A stretch of 64,000 bases of DNA from NCBI RefSeq assembly GCF_001955715.1, contig NZ_CP019239.1, forward strand, positions 744,001-808,000, given 5' to 3'. Positions within the stretch are counted from its first letter, which is position 1; every line of letters begins with the position of its first letter. Of this stretch, positions 9,125 through 17,936 are shown one piece after another. Both the position numbers and the translations under genes were made by a program. The notes under the pieces were generated by a model that made no database searches, was not told where the DNA came from, and saw only the letters and a program-made list of their open reading frames with translations. Source of the stretch: Rhodoferax saidenbachensis (GTDB lineage: Bacteria > Pseudomonadota > Gammaproteobacteria > Burkholderiales > Burkholderiaceae_C).

Positions 9125-10102
9125 ATGACTACGATTTCTCCTGACATTCGCCTGCCTGCGGGCAGCGCGCCCGTAGCCTGTGTGGACATTGGCGGCACCA
9201 AGGTGGCTGTCAGCGTGGCCGACGCGCGTGGCATCCACGGCAAAGTGACCGAGCCCACCGCCAAGGAGGGCAACAACGACGCGCTGGCGCTGCAAATCAT
9301 TCGCCTTGTTGGGCAAAGTTGTGCGCTGGCCGGTATTGCCGTGGCAGATATCAGCGCTGTTGGCGTGTCGTCGTGCGGCCCGTTTGTGATGCGCGACGGG
9401 CTGGTCGAGCTGGCCGCGCCCAACATTTGCGGCGGCATGGCCGGCAAGGCTCGCGGCCTGCCTAATGACTGGCTCACCGCCCTGCTGGAAGCGCCGTTGC
9501 GCGCGGCTTTTCCGAATGTCCGCGTGGAAAACGACGGTGTGGGCGCCCTGGAAGCGGAACGCCGCTGGGGCGCGCTGCAAGGTCTGGACGACTGTGCTTA
9601 CGTGACCTGGAGCACCGGCATCGGCATGGGCCTGTGCGTGGATGGGCACATCCTGCGTGGCAAGAACGGCAACGCGGGACATTTTGGCCATACCTTTGTC
9701 AGCGACAACGATGACGCCCTGTGTGGCTGCGGCATGGTGGGCGACGTCGAAGGGTTGGTGGCGGGCAATGCCATTCCACGCCGCTTTGGTTCTTTGGGTT
9801 ATACCGATTCTGCTATGCTTTTTGCAGCATCTCACGCAGGTGACGCAAGGGCTGTAGCCATTATTGATGACCTGTGTCGTGTCATGGGGCGCACCGTCTT
9901 CAACATGATTGCAGCACTGGATCTGCAGCGGGTCAGTATTGGCGGCAGTGTGTTCTGGCATCACCGGGACTATCTGTTGCCGCGGGTTGTTTCGCATATC
10001 ACTGGAAAATTGCCGGCATTGACGCGTGGGGTTGAGGTGGTGCCGGCGGGGCTGGGTGAGCGGGTGGGGGATTTCGCCGCTCTGGCGTTGGTTACGGGCT
10101 AA
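9125..10102 (+). CDS. ROK-family sugar kinase
   Basis: 325 residues with the ROK hallmarks: ATP/phosphate site CVDIGGTKVAVSVADA near the start, the sugar region VENDGVGALEAE, the signature WSTGIGMGLCVDGHILRGKN and the zinc motif H-GH-x-xCGCG (GHFGHTFV then CGCGMVGDVEG). ROK proteins without an N-terminal helix-turn-helix, as here, are usually kinases (glucokinase, fructokinase, N-acetylmannosamine kinase); the exact sugar is not decidable. Its place between a PMI-like cupin and a CUT1 sugar transporter points to hexose phosphorylation after uptake. Confidence 0.87.
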   Translation: MTTISPDIRLPAGSAPVACVDIGGTKVAVSVADARGIHGKVTEPTAKEGNNDALALQIIRLVGQSCALAGIAVADISAVGVSSCGPFVMRDGLVELAAPNICGGMAGKARGLPNDWLTALLEAPLRAAFPNVRVENDGVGALEAERRWGALQGLDDCAYVTWSTGIGMGLCVDGHILRGKNGNAGHFGHTFVSDNDDALCGCGMVGDVEGLVAGNAIPRRFGSLGYTDSAMLFAASHAGDARAVAIIDDLCRVMGRTVFNMIAALDLQRVSIGGSVFWHHRDYLLPRVVSHITGKLPALTRGVEVVPAGLGERVGDFAALALVTG

Positions 10103-10119
10103 AAGCATCTTCGCTGGCG

Positions 10120-10345
10120 CTGGCTCAGAGTGGGCGAGCGTTTTGCTCCGTGTCCTCCGCCCTGCGGGCTCCCCCTTTACCTGCGCAAAACGCCCACCCA
10201 CCCTGATCCGGTTTTGTTTGAGGGCTGCTGCTTTCAAAACCACTGAAGCAGAGGGAGTGGGGTGAGCGTCGCAGCGAGGTAAAGGAGGAGCACAGGGCGC
10301 AGCCCTTTGCGGGGGACACGAGCGGAGGCGTTCACTCCAGCCCTG
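10120..10345. repeat. Intergenic imperfect inverted repeat (large hairpin-forming element)
   Basis: The 297-base gap between the ROK kinase and the oxidoreductase contains two long arms, about 10148-10182 and 10277-10320, that are imperfect reverse complements (shared blocks CGTGTCC, GGGCT and CTCCTTTACCT-like). Outer blocks around 10131 and 10325 also partly match. No ORF with a family fit is present. It resembles dispersed hairpin repeats of Comamonadaceae genomes and may act as a transcription terminator or RNA-stability element. Confidence 0.6.
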
Positions 10346-10399
10346 CGGCGGGAGCATGAAGGGTTCCCGGTTTCCTATATACAAAACAAGGAGAGACTC

Positions 10400-11398
10400 A
10401 TGGAAAAAGTCAAATGGGGCGTGCTGAGCACCGCCAAGATCGGACTGGAGAAAGTCATCCCCGCGATGCAGCGCGGCCAGTACTGCGACATGCATGCCAT
10501 TGCTTCGCGCTCGCTGCCTTCCGCGCAGGCAGCGGCTGACAAGCTGGGTATTCCCAAAGCCTACGGCTCGTACGAGGAGTTGATTGCCGACCCGACGATC
10601 GAGGCCATCTACAACCCGCTGCCCAACGACATGCATGTGCCATGGACCCTAGCCGCCGCGCGCGCCGGTAAACATGTGTTGTGTGAAAAGCCGGTGGCCA
10701 TGACGGCGCGGCAAGCGGCAGAACTCAAGGAAGTGGCCGACAAGGTCTGCATCATGGAAGCCTTCATGGTGCGCTTTCACCCGCAGTGGCTGCGTGCGCG
10801 CGAGCTGGTGCGCAGCGGCGCTTTAGGCGATGTGCGCGCACTGCAGGTGTTTTTCTCGTACTTCAATGTGGACGGCGCCAATATCCGCAACCGCATGGAG
10901 ACAGGCGGCGGTGCGCTGTACGACATTGGTTGTTACGCCATCGTGGCCGGGCGTTTCTTTTTTGAGGCGGAACCGGTGCGGGTGATGGCGCTGATGGAGC
11001 GCGACCCCGAGTTCCAGACCGACCGCACCACCAGCGCTTTGGTTGATTTTGGCCAGGGGCGGCGGCTGGACTTCACGGTGTCCACCCAGACCGCGCCGTA
11101 CCAGCGTGTGCAGATCATCGGCACGAAGCAGCGTGTCGAGATTGAAATCCCGTTCAACGCACCGCCCAACGAGCCTACCCGCATCTGGGTGGATGCGGGC
11201 AAGGTGCTGGGTGGCGCTGCGGCGGTCCAAGAAACCCTGCCGCCTTGCGACCAGTACACCTTGCAGGGGGATGCATTCTCGCAGGCGGTACGCAAGAATA
11301 TTGCGCTGCCTTATGGCGTAGACGATGCCGTTGCCAATATGCGGACGATTGACGCGATTTTTCGCTCTGGCGCCAGCGGGCTCTGGGAATCCCTGTAG
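10400..11398 (+). CDS. Gfo/Idh/MocA-family NAD(P)-dependent oxidoreductase
   Basis: 332 residues from ATG 10400, preceded by AAGGAGAG. The N-terminus WGVLSTAKIGLEKVIPA is the nucleotide-binding loop, and the family motif CEKPVAM is intact. The C-terminal half has GGGALYDIGCYAI, the substrate/dimer block of the family. Related enzymes oxidise sugars such as xylose, glucose or inositol; the substrate here is not fixed by sequence. It is directly upstream of the sugar ABC importer, consistent with sugar catabolism. Confidence 0.88.
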   Translation: MEKVKWGVLSTAKIGLEKVIPAMQRGQYCDMHAIASRSLPSAQAAADKLGIPKAYGSYEELIADPTIEAIYNPLPNDMHVPWTLAAARAGKHVLCEKPVAMTARQAAELKEVADKVCIMEAFMVRFHPQWLRARELVRSGALGDVRALQVFFSYFNVDGANIRNRMETGGGALYDIGCYAIVAGRFFFEAEPVRVMALMERDPEFQTDRTTSALVDFGQGRRLDFTVSTQTAPYQRVQIIGTKQRVEIEIPFNAPPNEPTRIWVDAGKVLGGAAAVQETLPPCDQYTLQGDAFSQAVRKNIALPYGVDDAVANMRTIDAIFRSGASGLWESL

Positions 11399-11550
11399 GT
11401 CGGGGTTTTGCCGTGGCTAGGGAAAGTCCCAGTATTCATGCGGCTAGAATTAATGAAAAATTAATTAATTCTGCCAAACGTGGTGTTTTGCAGAATTCAA
11501 CAACGCTTCCGTACGGCAGGGCCCTCGGGGCAAAAAAACTTTTTGGAGAC

Positions 11551-12804
11551 ATGATGTTGAAACTTTCTCAACTCGCCACAGCCGTGGCATTGGTAGTGGC
11601 AGGCAATGCGGCATTCGCTGGCGAAGTGGAAGTGCTGCACTGGTGGACTGCTGGTGGTGAGGCCAAGTCGGTTGGCGAACTCAAGACCATCATGCAAGGC
11701 AAGGGCCACACCTGGAAAGACTTCGCAGTCGCTGGTGGCGGTGGTGACAACGCCATGACCGTGCTGAAGAGCCGCGTCGTGTCCGGCAATCCTCCTGCGG
11801 CTGCCCAGATCAAGGGCCCGGCTCTGCAAGAATGGGCTGCCGAAGGCGTGCTGGCCAATCTGGACGCCACTGCCAAGGCTGAAAAGTGGGATGAACTGCT
11901 GCCCAAGGGCGTCGCAGACATCATGAAATACAAGGGCAACTACATTGCTGCACCCGTGAACGTGCACCGCGTGAACTGGATGTGGGCCAACAAGGCTGTG
12001 CTGGACAAGGCTGGCGTCAAGGGCACCCCCAAGACCTGGGACGAGTTCTTCTCAGCAGCGGACAAGGTCAAGAAGGCTGGCCTGATCGCCGTGGCCCACG
12101 GTGGCCAAAACTGGCAAGACTTCACCACCTTTGAATCGGTGGTGTTGGGCGTGGGCGGTGCCAAGTTCTACAGCGACGCGCTGATCAAGCTGGACCAAAA
12201 AGCGCTGACCAGCGCCACCATGACCAAGTCGCTGGAAACCTTCCGCAAGATCAAGGGCTACACCGACGCAGCCGCTCCTGGTCGCGACTGGAACCTGGCA
12301 ACTGCCATGGTCATCCAGGAAAAGGCAGCTTTCCAGTTCATGGGTGACTGGGCCAAGGGCGAGTTCGCCGCGGCTGGCAAGGTACCCGGCAAGGACTACA
12401 TCTGCGCTGCTGCTCCTGGCACCGACAAGGCTTACACCTTCAACGTGGATTCCTTCGCGATGTTCAAGCTGAAAGACGCTGCCGCCCAAAAGGCCCAGGC
12501 TGATCTGGCTGCTTCCATCATGGGCACCCAGTTCCAGGAAGTCTTCAACCTGAACAAGGGTTCCATCCCTGTGCGCCTGAACATGGACATGTCCAAGTTT
12601 GACGATTGCGCCAAGCTGTCCGCCAAGGACTTCGTGGCCACTTCCAAGACCGGCGCTCTGCTGCCCTCCATCGCCCACGGCATGGCTGTCAAGCCAGCCG
12701 CCGAAGGCGCCATCAAGGACGCTGTGAGCCAGTTCTGGAACGACGACAAGATCTCGATCGCCGACGGTGTGAAGAACATCGCCAAGGCTGCCGCGACCAA
12801 GTAA
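11551..12804 (+). CDS. CUT1 sugar ABC transporter, periplasmic substrate-binding protein
   Basis: About 417 residues. A signal peptide (MLKLSQLATAVALVVAG, cleavage after AFA) is followed by EVEVLHWWTAGGEAKSV, the usual start of glucose/mannose-type binding proteins of the CUT1 group (GtsA-like). Two ATGs lie at 11551 and 11554; GGAG at 11545-11548 fits either, slightly better the second. It heads the four-gene importer and is followed by a strong hairpin before the first permease, a usual device to keep binding protein levels above membrane subunits. Sugar specificity is inferred as glucose or mannose from the neighbouring kinase and PMI-like cupin. Confidence 0.9.
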   Translation: MMLKLSQLATAVALVVAGNAAFAGEVEVLHWWTAGGEAKSVGELKTIMQGKGHTWKDFAVAGGGGDNAMTVLKSRVVSGNPPAAAQIKGPALQEWAAEGVLANLDATAKAEKWDELLPKGVADIMKYKGNYIAAPVNVHRVNWMWANKAVLDKAGVKGTPKTWDEFFSAADKVKKAGLIAVAHGGQNWQDFTTFESVVLGVGGAKFYSDALIKLDQKALTSATMTKSLETFRKIKGYTDAAAPGRDWNLATAMVIQEKAAFQFMGDWAKGEFAAAGKVPGKDYICAAAPGTDKAYTFNVDSFAMFKLKDAAAQKAQADLAASIMGTQFQEVFNLNKGSIPVRLNMDMSKFDDCAKLSAKDFVATSKTGALLPSIAHGMAVKPAAEGAIKDAVSQFWNDDKISIADGVKNIAKAAATK

Positions 12805-12833
12805 TCACTTTCCTGTAAGCGAAAAAGCCTGAT

Positions 12834-12859
12834 AACCCCATCCCGTTCGGGATGGGGTT
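12834..12859 (+). terminator. Intercistronic hairpin between binding protein and permease genes
   Basis: A perfect 11-bp stem (12834-12844 with 12849-12859) closed by the loop GTTC, followed by a short ACTTTT run. It lies between the binding-protein stop and the first permease start. Such stems in binding-protein/permease junctions act as partial terminators or 3-prime mRNA stabilisers, giving excess binding protein; here that role is inferred. Confidence 0.65.
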
Positions 12860-12875
12860 ACTTTTAGGTGACCCC

Positions 12876-13754
12876 ATGAAAACTTTTGAAAACCTGTTAC
12901 CCAAGCTGGTGATCGCCCCTGGCTTTGTGCTCGGGTTTGCCTTTATTTACGGCTTCATGATCTGGAACGGCGTACTGTCCGTGACCGGTTCACGCATGTT
13001 GCCGAACTACGATGAATTTGTCGGCCTGGAGCAGTACGTGCGCCTGTGGGACATGGACCGCTGGTACGTCGCCCTGAAGAATCTGGGTATTTTCAGCACC
13101 CTGTATGTGGGCGGCTCCCTGGTGCTGGGCATGGTCCTGGCGATTTTTCTGGACCAGAAGGTGCGCGCCGAAGGCTTTCTGCGCACCGTGTATTTGTATC
13201 CCATGGCCCTGTCCTTCATTGTGACCGGTACGGCATGGAAATGGATTTTGAATCCCAGCCTGGGGCTGGAAAAACTCATGCACGACATGGGCTGGGCCAG
13301 TTTCAGTTTTGACTGGCTGGTACAAAGCGAGACGGCGATTTACTGTGTGGTGATCGCCGGTATCTGGCAATCGGCCGGTTTCGCCATGGCCTTGTTCCTC
13401 GCAGGCCTGCGAGGCATTGACGACAGCATCATCAAGGCCGCGCAGATTGACGGTGCCAGCCTGCCGCGTATTTACTGGCGCATCATCCTGCCTATCCTGC
13501 GCCCCGTGATGTTCTCCACCATCCTGGTGCTCTCGCACCTGTCCATCAAGAGTTTCGATCTGGTGATGGCCCTGACCAATGGCGGCCCGGGTTATGCCAC
13601 CGATGTGCCCGCGACCTTCATGTTTGTGATGAGCTTCAACCGGGGCCAAATCGGCCTGGGCGCCGCCAGCGCCACCATGATGCTGGCCACTGTCGCCGCA
13701 CTGGTCGTTCCCTACCTCTACAGCGAGTTGCGCGCCAAGCCGCACGACCGCTGA
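12876..13754 (+). CDS. CUT1 sugar ABC transporter permease (first)
   Basis: 292 residues from ATG 12876 (TTAGGTGA upstream). Six hydrophobic segments and the inner-membrane coupling loop near GIDDSIIKAAQIDGASLPRI, the EAA motif that contacts the ATPase, are seen. It matches the MalF/UgpA-like first permease of CUT1 importers without the large periplasmic insert of MalF. It works with the second permease and ATPase downstream. Confidence 0.92.
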   Translation: MKTFENLLPKLVIAPGFVLGFAFIYGFMIWNGVLSVTGSRMLPNYDEFVGLEQYVRLWDMDRWYVALKNLGIFSTLYVGGSLVLGMVLAIFLDQKVRAEGFLRTVYLYPMALSFIVTGTAWKWILNPSLGLEKLMHDMGWASFSFDWLVQSETAIYCVVIAGIWQSAGFAMALFLAGLRGIDDSIIKAAQIDGASLPRIYWRIILPILRPVMFSTILVLSHLSIKSFDLVMALTNGGPGYATDVPATFMFVMSFNRGQIGLGAASATMMLATVAALVVPYLYSELRAKPHDR

Positions 13755-13769
13755 TCTGGACGTACCCCC

Positions 13770-14624
13770 ATGACTGCCAAAACCCTGTCCCGCATCGCGG
13801 TCTATGCCATCCTGCTGGTGGCCGCCTTCTTCTTTCTGGCACCGCTGTACGTCATGCTGGCCACGTCCTTCAAGGATGCCGACCAGATCCGCGCCGGCAA
13901 TCTGCTGAGCCTGCCGACCAGCCTGAATTTCGAGTCCTGGCAACTGGCCTGGTCTACCGCCTGCACGGGCGTGGACTGCCGGGGCCTGAAACCTTATTTC
14001 TGGAACTCGGTGACCATGGCCGTGCCCGCCGTGCTGATCTCCACCGCCTGGGGCGCCATCAACGGGTATGTGCTCTCCATGTGGAAGTTCAAGGGCAGCG
14101 AAGTCTTGTTCGGCTTCATGCTGTTTGGCGTGTTCATGCCGTTCCAGGTGGTGCTGTTGCCCATGAGCCAAGTGCTGGGTTTCCTGGGCCTGTCCAGCTC
14201 GGTCGGCGGCCTGATTCTGGTGCACTGCCTGGCGGGCCTCGCGGGGACCACGCTGTTCTTCCGCAATTACTACACCGCCATCCCCCGTGAGCTGGTCAAT
14301 GCCGCGCGCATGGATGGTGCCGGTTTCTGGCGCATTTTCTGGCGCATCGTGATACCGATGTCCACGCCCATCCTGATGGTCACCCTGATCTGGCAGTTCA
14401 CCAACATCTGGAACGATTTCCTGTTTGGTGTGGCCTTCAGCGGCGCCGACAGCAAGCCCATCACCGTGGGCCTGAACAACATGGCCAACACCTCCAGCAG
14501 TGTCAAGAGCTACAACGTGGACATGGCTGCGGCCGTGATCGCCGGTTTGCCCACCATGCTGGTGTACGTATTGGCCGGTCAGTATTTCGTCAAAGGACTC
14601 ACGGCAGGCGCTGTGAAAGGATAA
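13770..14624 (+). CDS. CUT1 sugar ABC transporter permease (second)
   Basis: 284 residues, six transmembrane segments, MalG/UgpE-like. The EAA coupling loop is PRELVNAARMDGAGFWRIF. It is 15 bp behind the first permease and 7 bp before the ATPase gene, so the four genes form one operon. It pairs with the first permease to form the channel. Confidence 0.92.
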   Translation: MTAKTLSRIAVYAILLVAAFFFLAPLYVMLATSFKDADQIRAGNLLSLPTSLNFESWQLAWSTACTGVDCRGLKPYFWNSVTMAVPAVLISTAWGAINGYVLSMWKFKGSEVLFGFMLFGVFMPFQVVLLPMSQVLGFLGLSSSVGGLILVHCLAGLAGTTLFFRNYYTAIPRELVNAARMDGAGFWRIFWRIVIPMSTPILMVTLIWQFTNIWNDFLFGVAFSGADSKPITVGLNNMANTSSSVKSYNVDMAAAVIAGLPTMLVYVLAGQYFVKGLTAGAVKG

Positions 14625-14631
14625 AAAGAAA

Positions 14632-15702
14632 ATGGCTTCTTCTCTTCAAATCAAAGGTATCCGCAAGGTCTACGGCAAGGGCGCCACCGGCGTCGAAGTG
14701 CTCAAGAAAATCGACATCGACGTTGCCCCCGGCGAGTTCCTGATCCTGGTCGGTCCCTCGGGCTGCGGCAAGTCCACCTTGCTCAACATCATTGCCGGTC
14801 TGGAAGAGCCCACCGAAGGGCATTTGTTCATCGGCGGGCGTGATGTGGTGCAGGTGGCCCCGGCCCAGCGCGACATTGCCATGGTGTTCCAGAGCTACGC
14901 GCTGTACCCCACCATGAGCGTGGCCGACAACATCGGCTTCGCGCTGGAAATGCGCAAGGTACCCAAGGAAGCCCGCGCCAAACGCATCCAGGAAGTGGCC
15001 GCCATGCTGCAGATCGAACATCTGCTGGACCGCCGCCCCTCGCAGCTCTCCGGTGGCCAACGCCAGCGCGTCGCCATGGGCCGCGCTTTGGCACGCGACC
15101 CGCAACTGTTCCTGTTTGACGAACCGCTCTCCAATCTGGACGCCAAGCTGCGCGTGGAAATGCGCGCCGAGATCAAGCGCCTGCACCATGTCTCCGGCAT
15201 CACCAGCGTGTACGTCACACACGACCAGATCGAAGCCATGACCCTGGGCAGCCGTATTGCGGTCATGAAAGACGGCGTGCTGCAGCAAATCGGCACGCCC
15301 GATGAAATCTACAGTCGCCCTACCAACATGTATGTGGCCAGCTTCATTGGCTCGCCCACTATGAATTTCATAGCTGGTCACGCAGACCAGCCAGGGGCTG
15401 GAGGCCAATTTGCCTTTGAAGGCGGGGCACTGGCCCTGACCAGCCCGCAAGCCGGTCCGCTGACACTGGGCTTGCGCCCGGAGCACATCCAGCTGCGCAG
15501 CGATGCGGCCTGGCGTGGCGAGGTCATGCTGGTCGAGCCCACCGGGGCGGACACCTATGTGGTGCTCAAGACCGGAGCCGGTTCGGTGACGGTGCGTGCA
15601 CCGGCCCAGACCCATCTCGCTGTAGGCGAAAACGTGGGGCTGGCCGTTGAGGCGACACACTGCAACTGGTTTGACACGTCGACGAGTTTGCGTATCGACT
15701 GA
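14632..15702 (+). CDS. CUT1 sugar ABC transporter ATPase (UgpC/MsmK-like)
   Basis: 356 residues. Walker A GPSGCGKST, signature LSGGQRQRVAMGRAL, Walker B LFLFDEPLSNLDA and the switch histidine in VTHDQIEAM are intact. The C-terminal regulatory part (about 240-356) is the TOBE/MOI domain typical of CUT1 ATPases (LGLRPEHIQL). It energises the two preceding permeases and is the last gene of the importer. Confidence 0.95.
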   Translation: MASSLQIKGIRKVYGKGATGVEVLKKIDIDVAPGEFLILVGPSGCGKSTLLNIIAGLEEPTEGHLFIGGRDVVQVAPAQRDIAMVFQSYALYPTMSVADNIGFALEMRKVPKEARAKRIQEVAAMLQIEHLLDRRPSQLSGGQRQRVAMGRALARDPQLFLFDEPLSNLDAKLRVEMRAEIKRLHHVSGITSVYVTHDQIEAMTLGSRIAVMKDGVLQQIGTPDEIYSRPTNMYVASFIGSPTMNFIAGHADQPGAGGQFAFEGGALALTSPQAGPLTLGLRPEHIQLRSDAAWRGEVMLVEPTGADTYVVLKTGAGSVTVRAPAQTHLAVGENVGLAVEATHCNWFDTSTSLRID

Positions 15703-15824
15703 GTCCCACGGGCCTTGGCCATGCGACTGCAGCGAAACCCGGCAAAGGCACACAAGAAGTAACACTTCCGTAACGAAACAGCAGTCACCGGGAAAACAGG
15801 CGCCCGGCTTGGTATCCTCCACCC

Positions 15825-16526
15825 ATGGCCCATTTGCTGATTGTGGAAGACGATGAACTGCTGCGCGACGGCCTGTGCGCGCAGCTGGTGCACGCCGGTC
15901 ACAGCATCAGTGCTGCCGAAGACGGCGCGCAGGCGCAAACCCTGCTGGAAAGCGCCCGCTTTGATGGCGTCATCCTCGACCTGGGCCTGCCCGTGGTCGA
16001 CGGTGTCAGCCTGCTGCGCTGGATACGCCAGCGCCTGACCGCCTTGCCGGTGCTCGTGCTCACCGCCCGCGATGGCGTGGAAGACCGCGTGCAGGGCCTC
16101 AATGCAGGGGCGGACGACTACCTCACCAAACCCTTCAACATGGCCGAGCTGCTGGCACGCCTGCAGGCCATGCTGCGCCGAAGCCGCTTGCCTGCCTTTG
16201 GCGGCTCGCTCGAAGTGGAGAGCCCATCCGCGCAACGCCTGCGCGTAGACCCGGTGCTGCCCTTGGCGTGGATGGACGAGGAGCCGATGGACCTGACCCA
16301 CCGCGAATGGTCGCTCTTGTCTTTGCTGGTGGGCAATATTGGGCAGGTCGTCAGCCGGGAAGATGTGCTGGCGGTCTGGCAAACCCAGCCGACGGATGGC
16401 AGCAGCGCGGGCTCCAATGCGCTGGAGGTCTATGTACACCGCCTGCGGCGCAAACTCGCCGATTCAGGCCTGAATATCCGCAATGTGCGCGGACTGGGTT
16501 ACATGCTGGAGATGGACGCGGGATGA
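15825..16526 (+). CDS. OmpR/PhoB-type response regulator (TctD/QseB-like)
   Basis: 233 residues: receiver domain (1-120) with acidic pocket VEDDE, phosphoacceptor D52 (LDLGLP) and K102 (LTKPF), then a winged-helix DNA-binding domain (about 135-228) ending NIRNVRGLGYMLE. Followed 28 bp later by a TctE-like sensor kinase, so the two are a two-component pair. Placement right after a sugar importer suggests, but does not prove, control of solute uptake. Confidence 0.93.
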   Translation: MAHLLIVEDDELLRDGLCAQLVHAGHSISAAEDGAQAQTLLESARFDGVILDLGLPVVDGVSLLRWIRQRLTALPVLVLTARDGVEDRVQGLNAGADDYLTKPFNMAELLARLQAMLRRSRLPAFGGSLEVESPSAQRLRVDPVLPLAWMDEEPMDLTHREWSLLSLLVGNIGQVVSREDVLAVWQTQPTDGSSAGSNALEVYVHRLRRKLADSGLNIRNVRGLGYMLEMDAG

Positions 16527-16554
16527 GTGCCACGCGCCGCGAGAAGGTACTCCC

Positions 16555-17934
16555 TTGAGTACCGCAGCCCGGTTTTCGCTGAAGCGGCAGTTGCTGCTAT
16601 GGCTGCTGCTGCCCCAGTTGGTGCTGTGGCTGATGGGCGGTGTGCTGGCCTTCCGGGTGGCCCTCACCTATGCGGAAAAAGCCATTGACCAGTCCCTGAC
16701 CCAGTCGGTGCGCTCGCTGGCGCGCCAGGTCAAACCCTTCGGCTCCGGGCTGCTGGTGGACTTTCCCCGGGCGGCGCAGGACATCATCGAACAGGACCCC
16801 AAGGACCGCGTCACTTATATGGTGTCTTCCCCGCCTGGCAGTTTTTTGCTGGGTAATGGAAAACTGCTGCCCGGCCCGCCCGCGGGCATGGTGGTCCCCC
16901 AAAATGAACCCGTGCTGTACAACCTGGTGCTCGAGGGCAAGTCCATGCGTGTGGCCTCCATCGACCTCAGTTTTGGTGACGGCATGACCGCGCAACGCAT
17001 GCGGGTACAGGTGGCCAAAAGTCTCGTGGTGCAGCAAGGCATTGCGCGGGAGCTGGTGCGCGATGTGCTTTTTCCGCTGCTGCTGCTGGGTGCTGTCCTG
17101 AGCGTGCTGGTGTATGCCGGTATCCGCCGTGGTCTGTTGCCGCTGCAGCGCCTGGAGGCACAGCTGGCCAACCGCACCGCTGCCTCGTTGTCGCCCATCG
17201 AGATGACCCAGGCCCCGGAAGAGGTGCAGTCGCTGGCCATGGTACTGAACCAGCTGCTCACCACCTTGCGGCGCAGCCTGAGCCAGGAAAAGCGTTTTTT
17301 GAACGATGCCGCCCACCAGTTGCGTACACCGCTGGCCGGGCTGATCAGCCAGACAGAACTGGCCATGCAGGAGACCGAACCTGCGGCCCTGCAGCAGCGC
17401 CTGACCAAAGTGCATACCGGTGCCCAGCGCAGCGCCCACCTGGTGCACCAGTTGTTGTCCCTGGCACGCACCGAGGCAGAAATTACCCTGCAACCCGTGG
17501 ACCTGGCCGCGCTGGCCCGCGAGGTGGCGCGGGAATGGACGCCACGTGCCGTGGCCGCCGGGGTGGACCTGGGGTATGAAGGTGAAGACGCCCTGAGCGC
17601 ACCTGGCGACAAGTTGCTGCTGCGCGAAGTGCTCAACAACCTGATTGACAACGCGCTGCGTTACGCCGGGCGGGGCACTACCGTGACCCTGCGGGCACGC
17701 GCTGAAGGCGCCCATGGTGTGCTGGAGGTGGAAGACAACGGCCCCGGCCTGAGCGCGGAAGACATGGAGCGGGTGTTCGAACGCTTCTGGCGCGCCAGCG
17801 AACTCCCCGGAGGCTGTGGCCTCGGCCTGGCCATCGTGGCGGAGATCGCCCAGCGGCATGGGGGTAACACCTACGCATTCGCGGTAGAACCCCAAGGCTT
17901 ACGCATTAAGCTCGAACTCCCGCTGAGCCCTTGA
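16555..17934 (+). CDS. TctE-like sensor histidine kinase
   Basis: About 460 residues from a TTG at 16555 preceded by GAGAAGG; upstream residues in the open frame do not look like protein. Architecture: TM helix (about 12-33), periplasmic sensor of the 2CSK_N/TctE type (about 35-170), second TM (172-190), HisKA with H254 (AAHQLRTPL), and a HATPase domain with NNLIDNALRYAG, DNGPGLS and GCGLGLAIV. The ligand is unknown (carboxylates for TctE). Partner of the preceding regulator. Confidence 0.9.
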   Translation: MSTAARFSLKRQLLLWLLLPQLVLWLMGGVLAFRVALTYAEKAIDQSLTQSVRSLARQVKPFGSGLLVDFPRAAQDIIEQDPKDRVTYMVSSPPGSFLLGNGKLLPGPPAGMVVPQNEPVLYNLVLEGKSMRVASIDLSFGDGMTAQRMRVQVAKSLVVQQGIARELVRDVLFPLLLLGAVLSVLVYAGIRRGLLPLQRLEAQLANRTAASLSPIEMTQAPEEVQSLAMVLNQLLTTLRRSLSQEKRFLNDAAHQLRTPLAGLISQTELAMQETEPAALQQRLTKVHTGAQRSAHLVHQLLSLARTEAEITLQPVDLAALAREVAREWTPRAVAAGVDLGYEGEDALSAPGDKLLLREVLNNLIDNALRYAGRGTTVTLRARAEGAHGVLEVEDNGPGLSAEDMERVFERFWRASELPGGCGLGLAIVAEIAQRHGGNTYAFAVEPQGLRIKLELPLSP

Positions 17935-17936
17935 CC

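Noticed and set aside
8483..10636. 717-residue reverse-strand ORF across midA, cupin, ROK and oxidoreductase genes
   Set aside because: It is the antisense shadow of four well-supported genes in high-GC DNA; its translation has no family pattern and an unnatural His/Gln-rich composition.
12990..14225. 411-residue reverse ORF opposite the permease genes
   Set aside because: Repetitive His/Gln-rich shadow translation, no start context.
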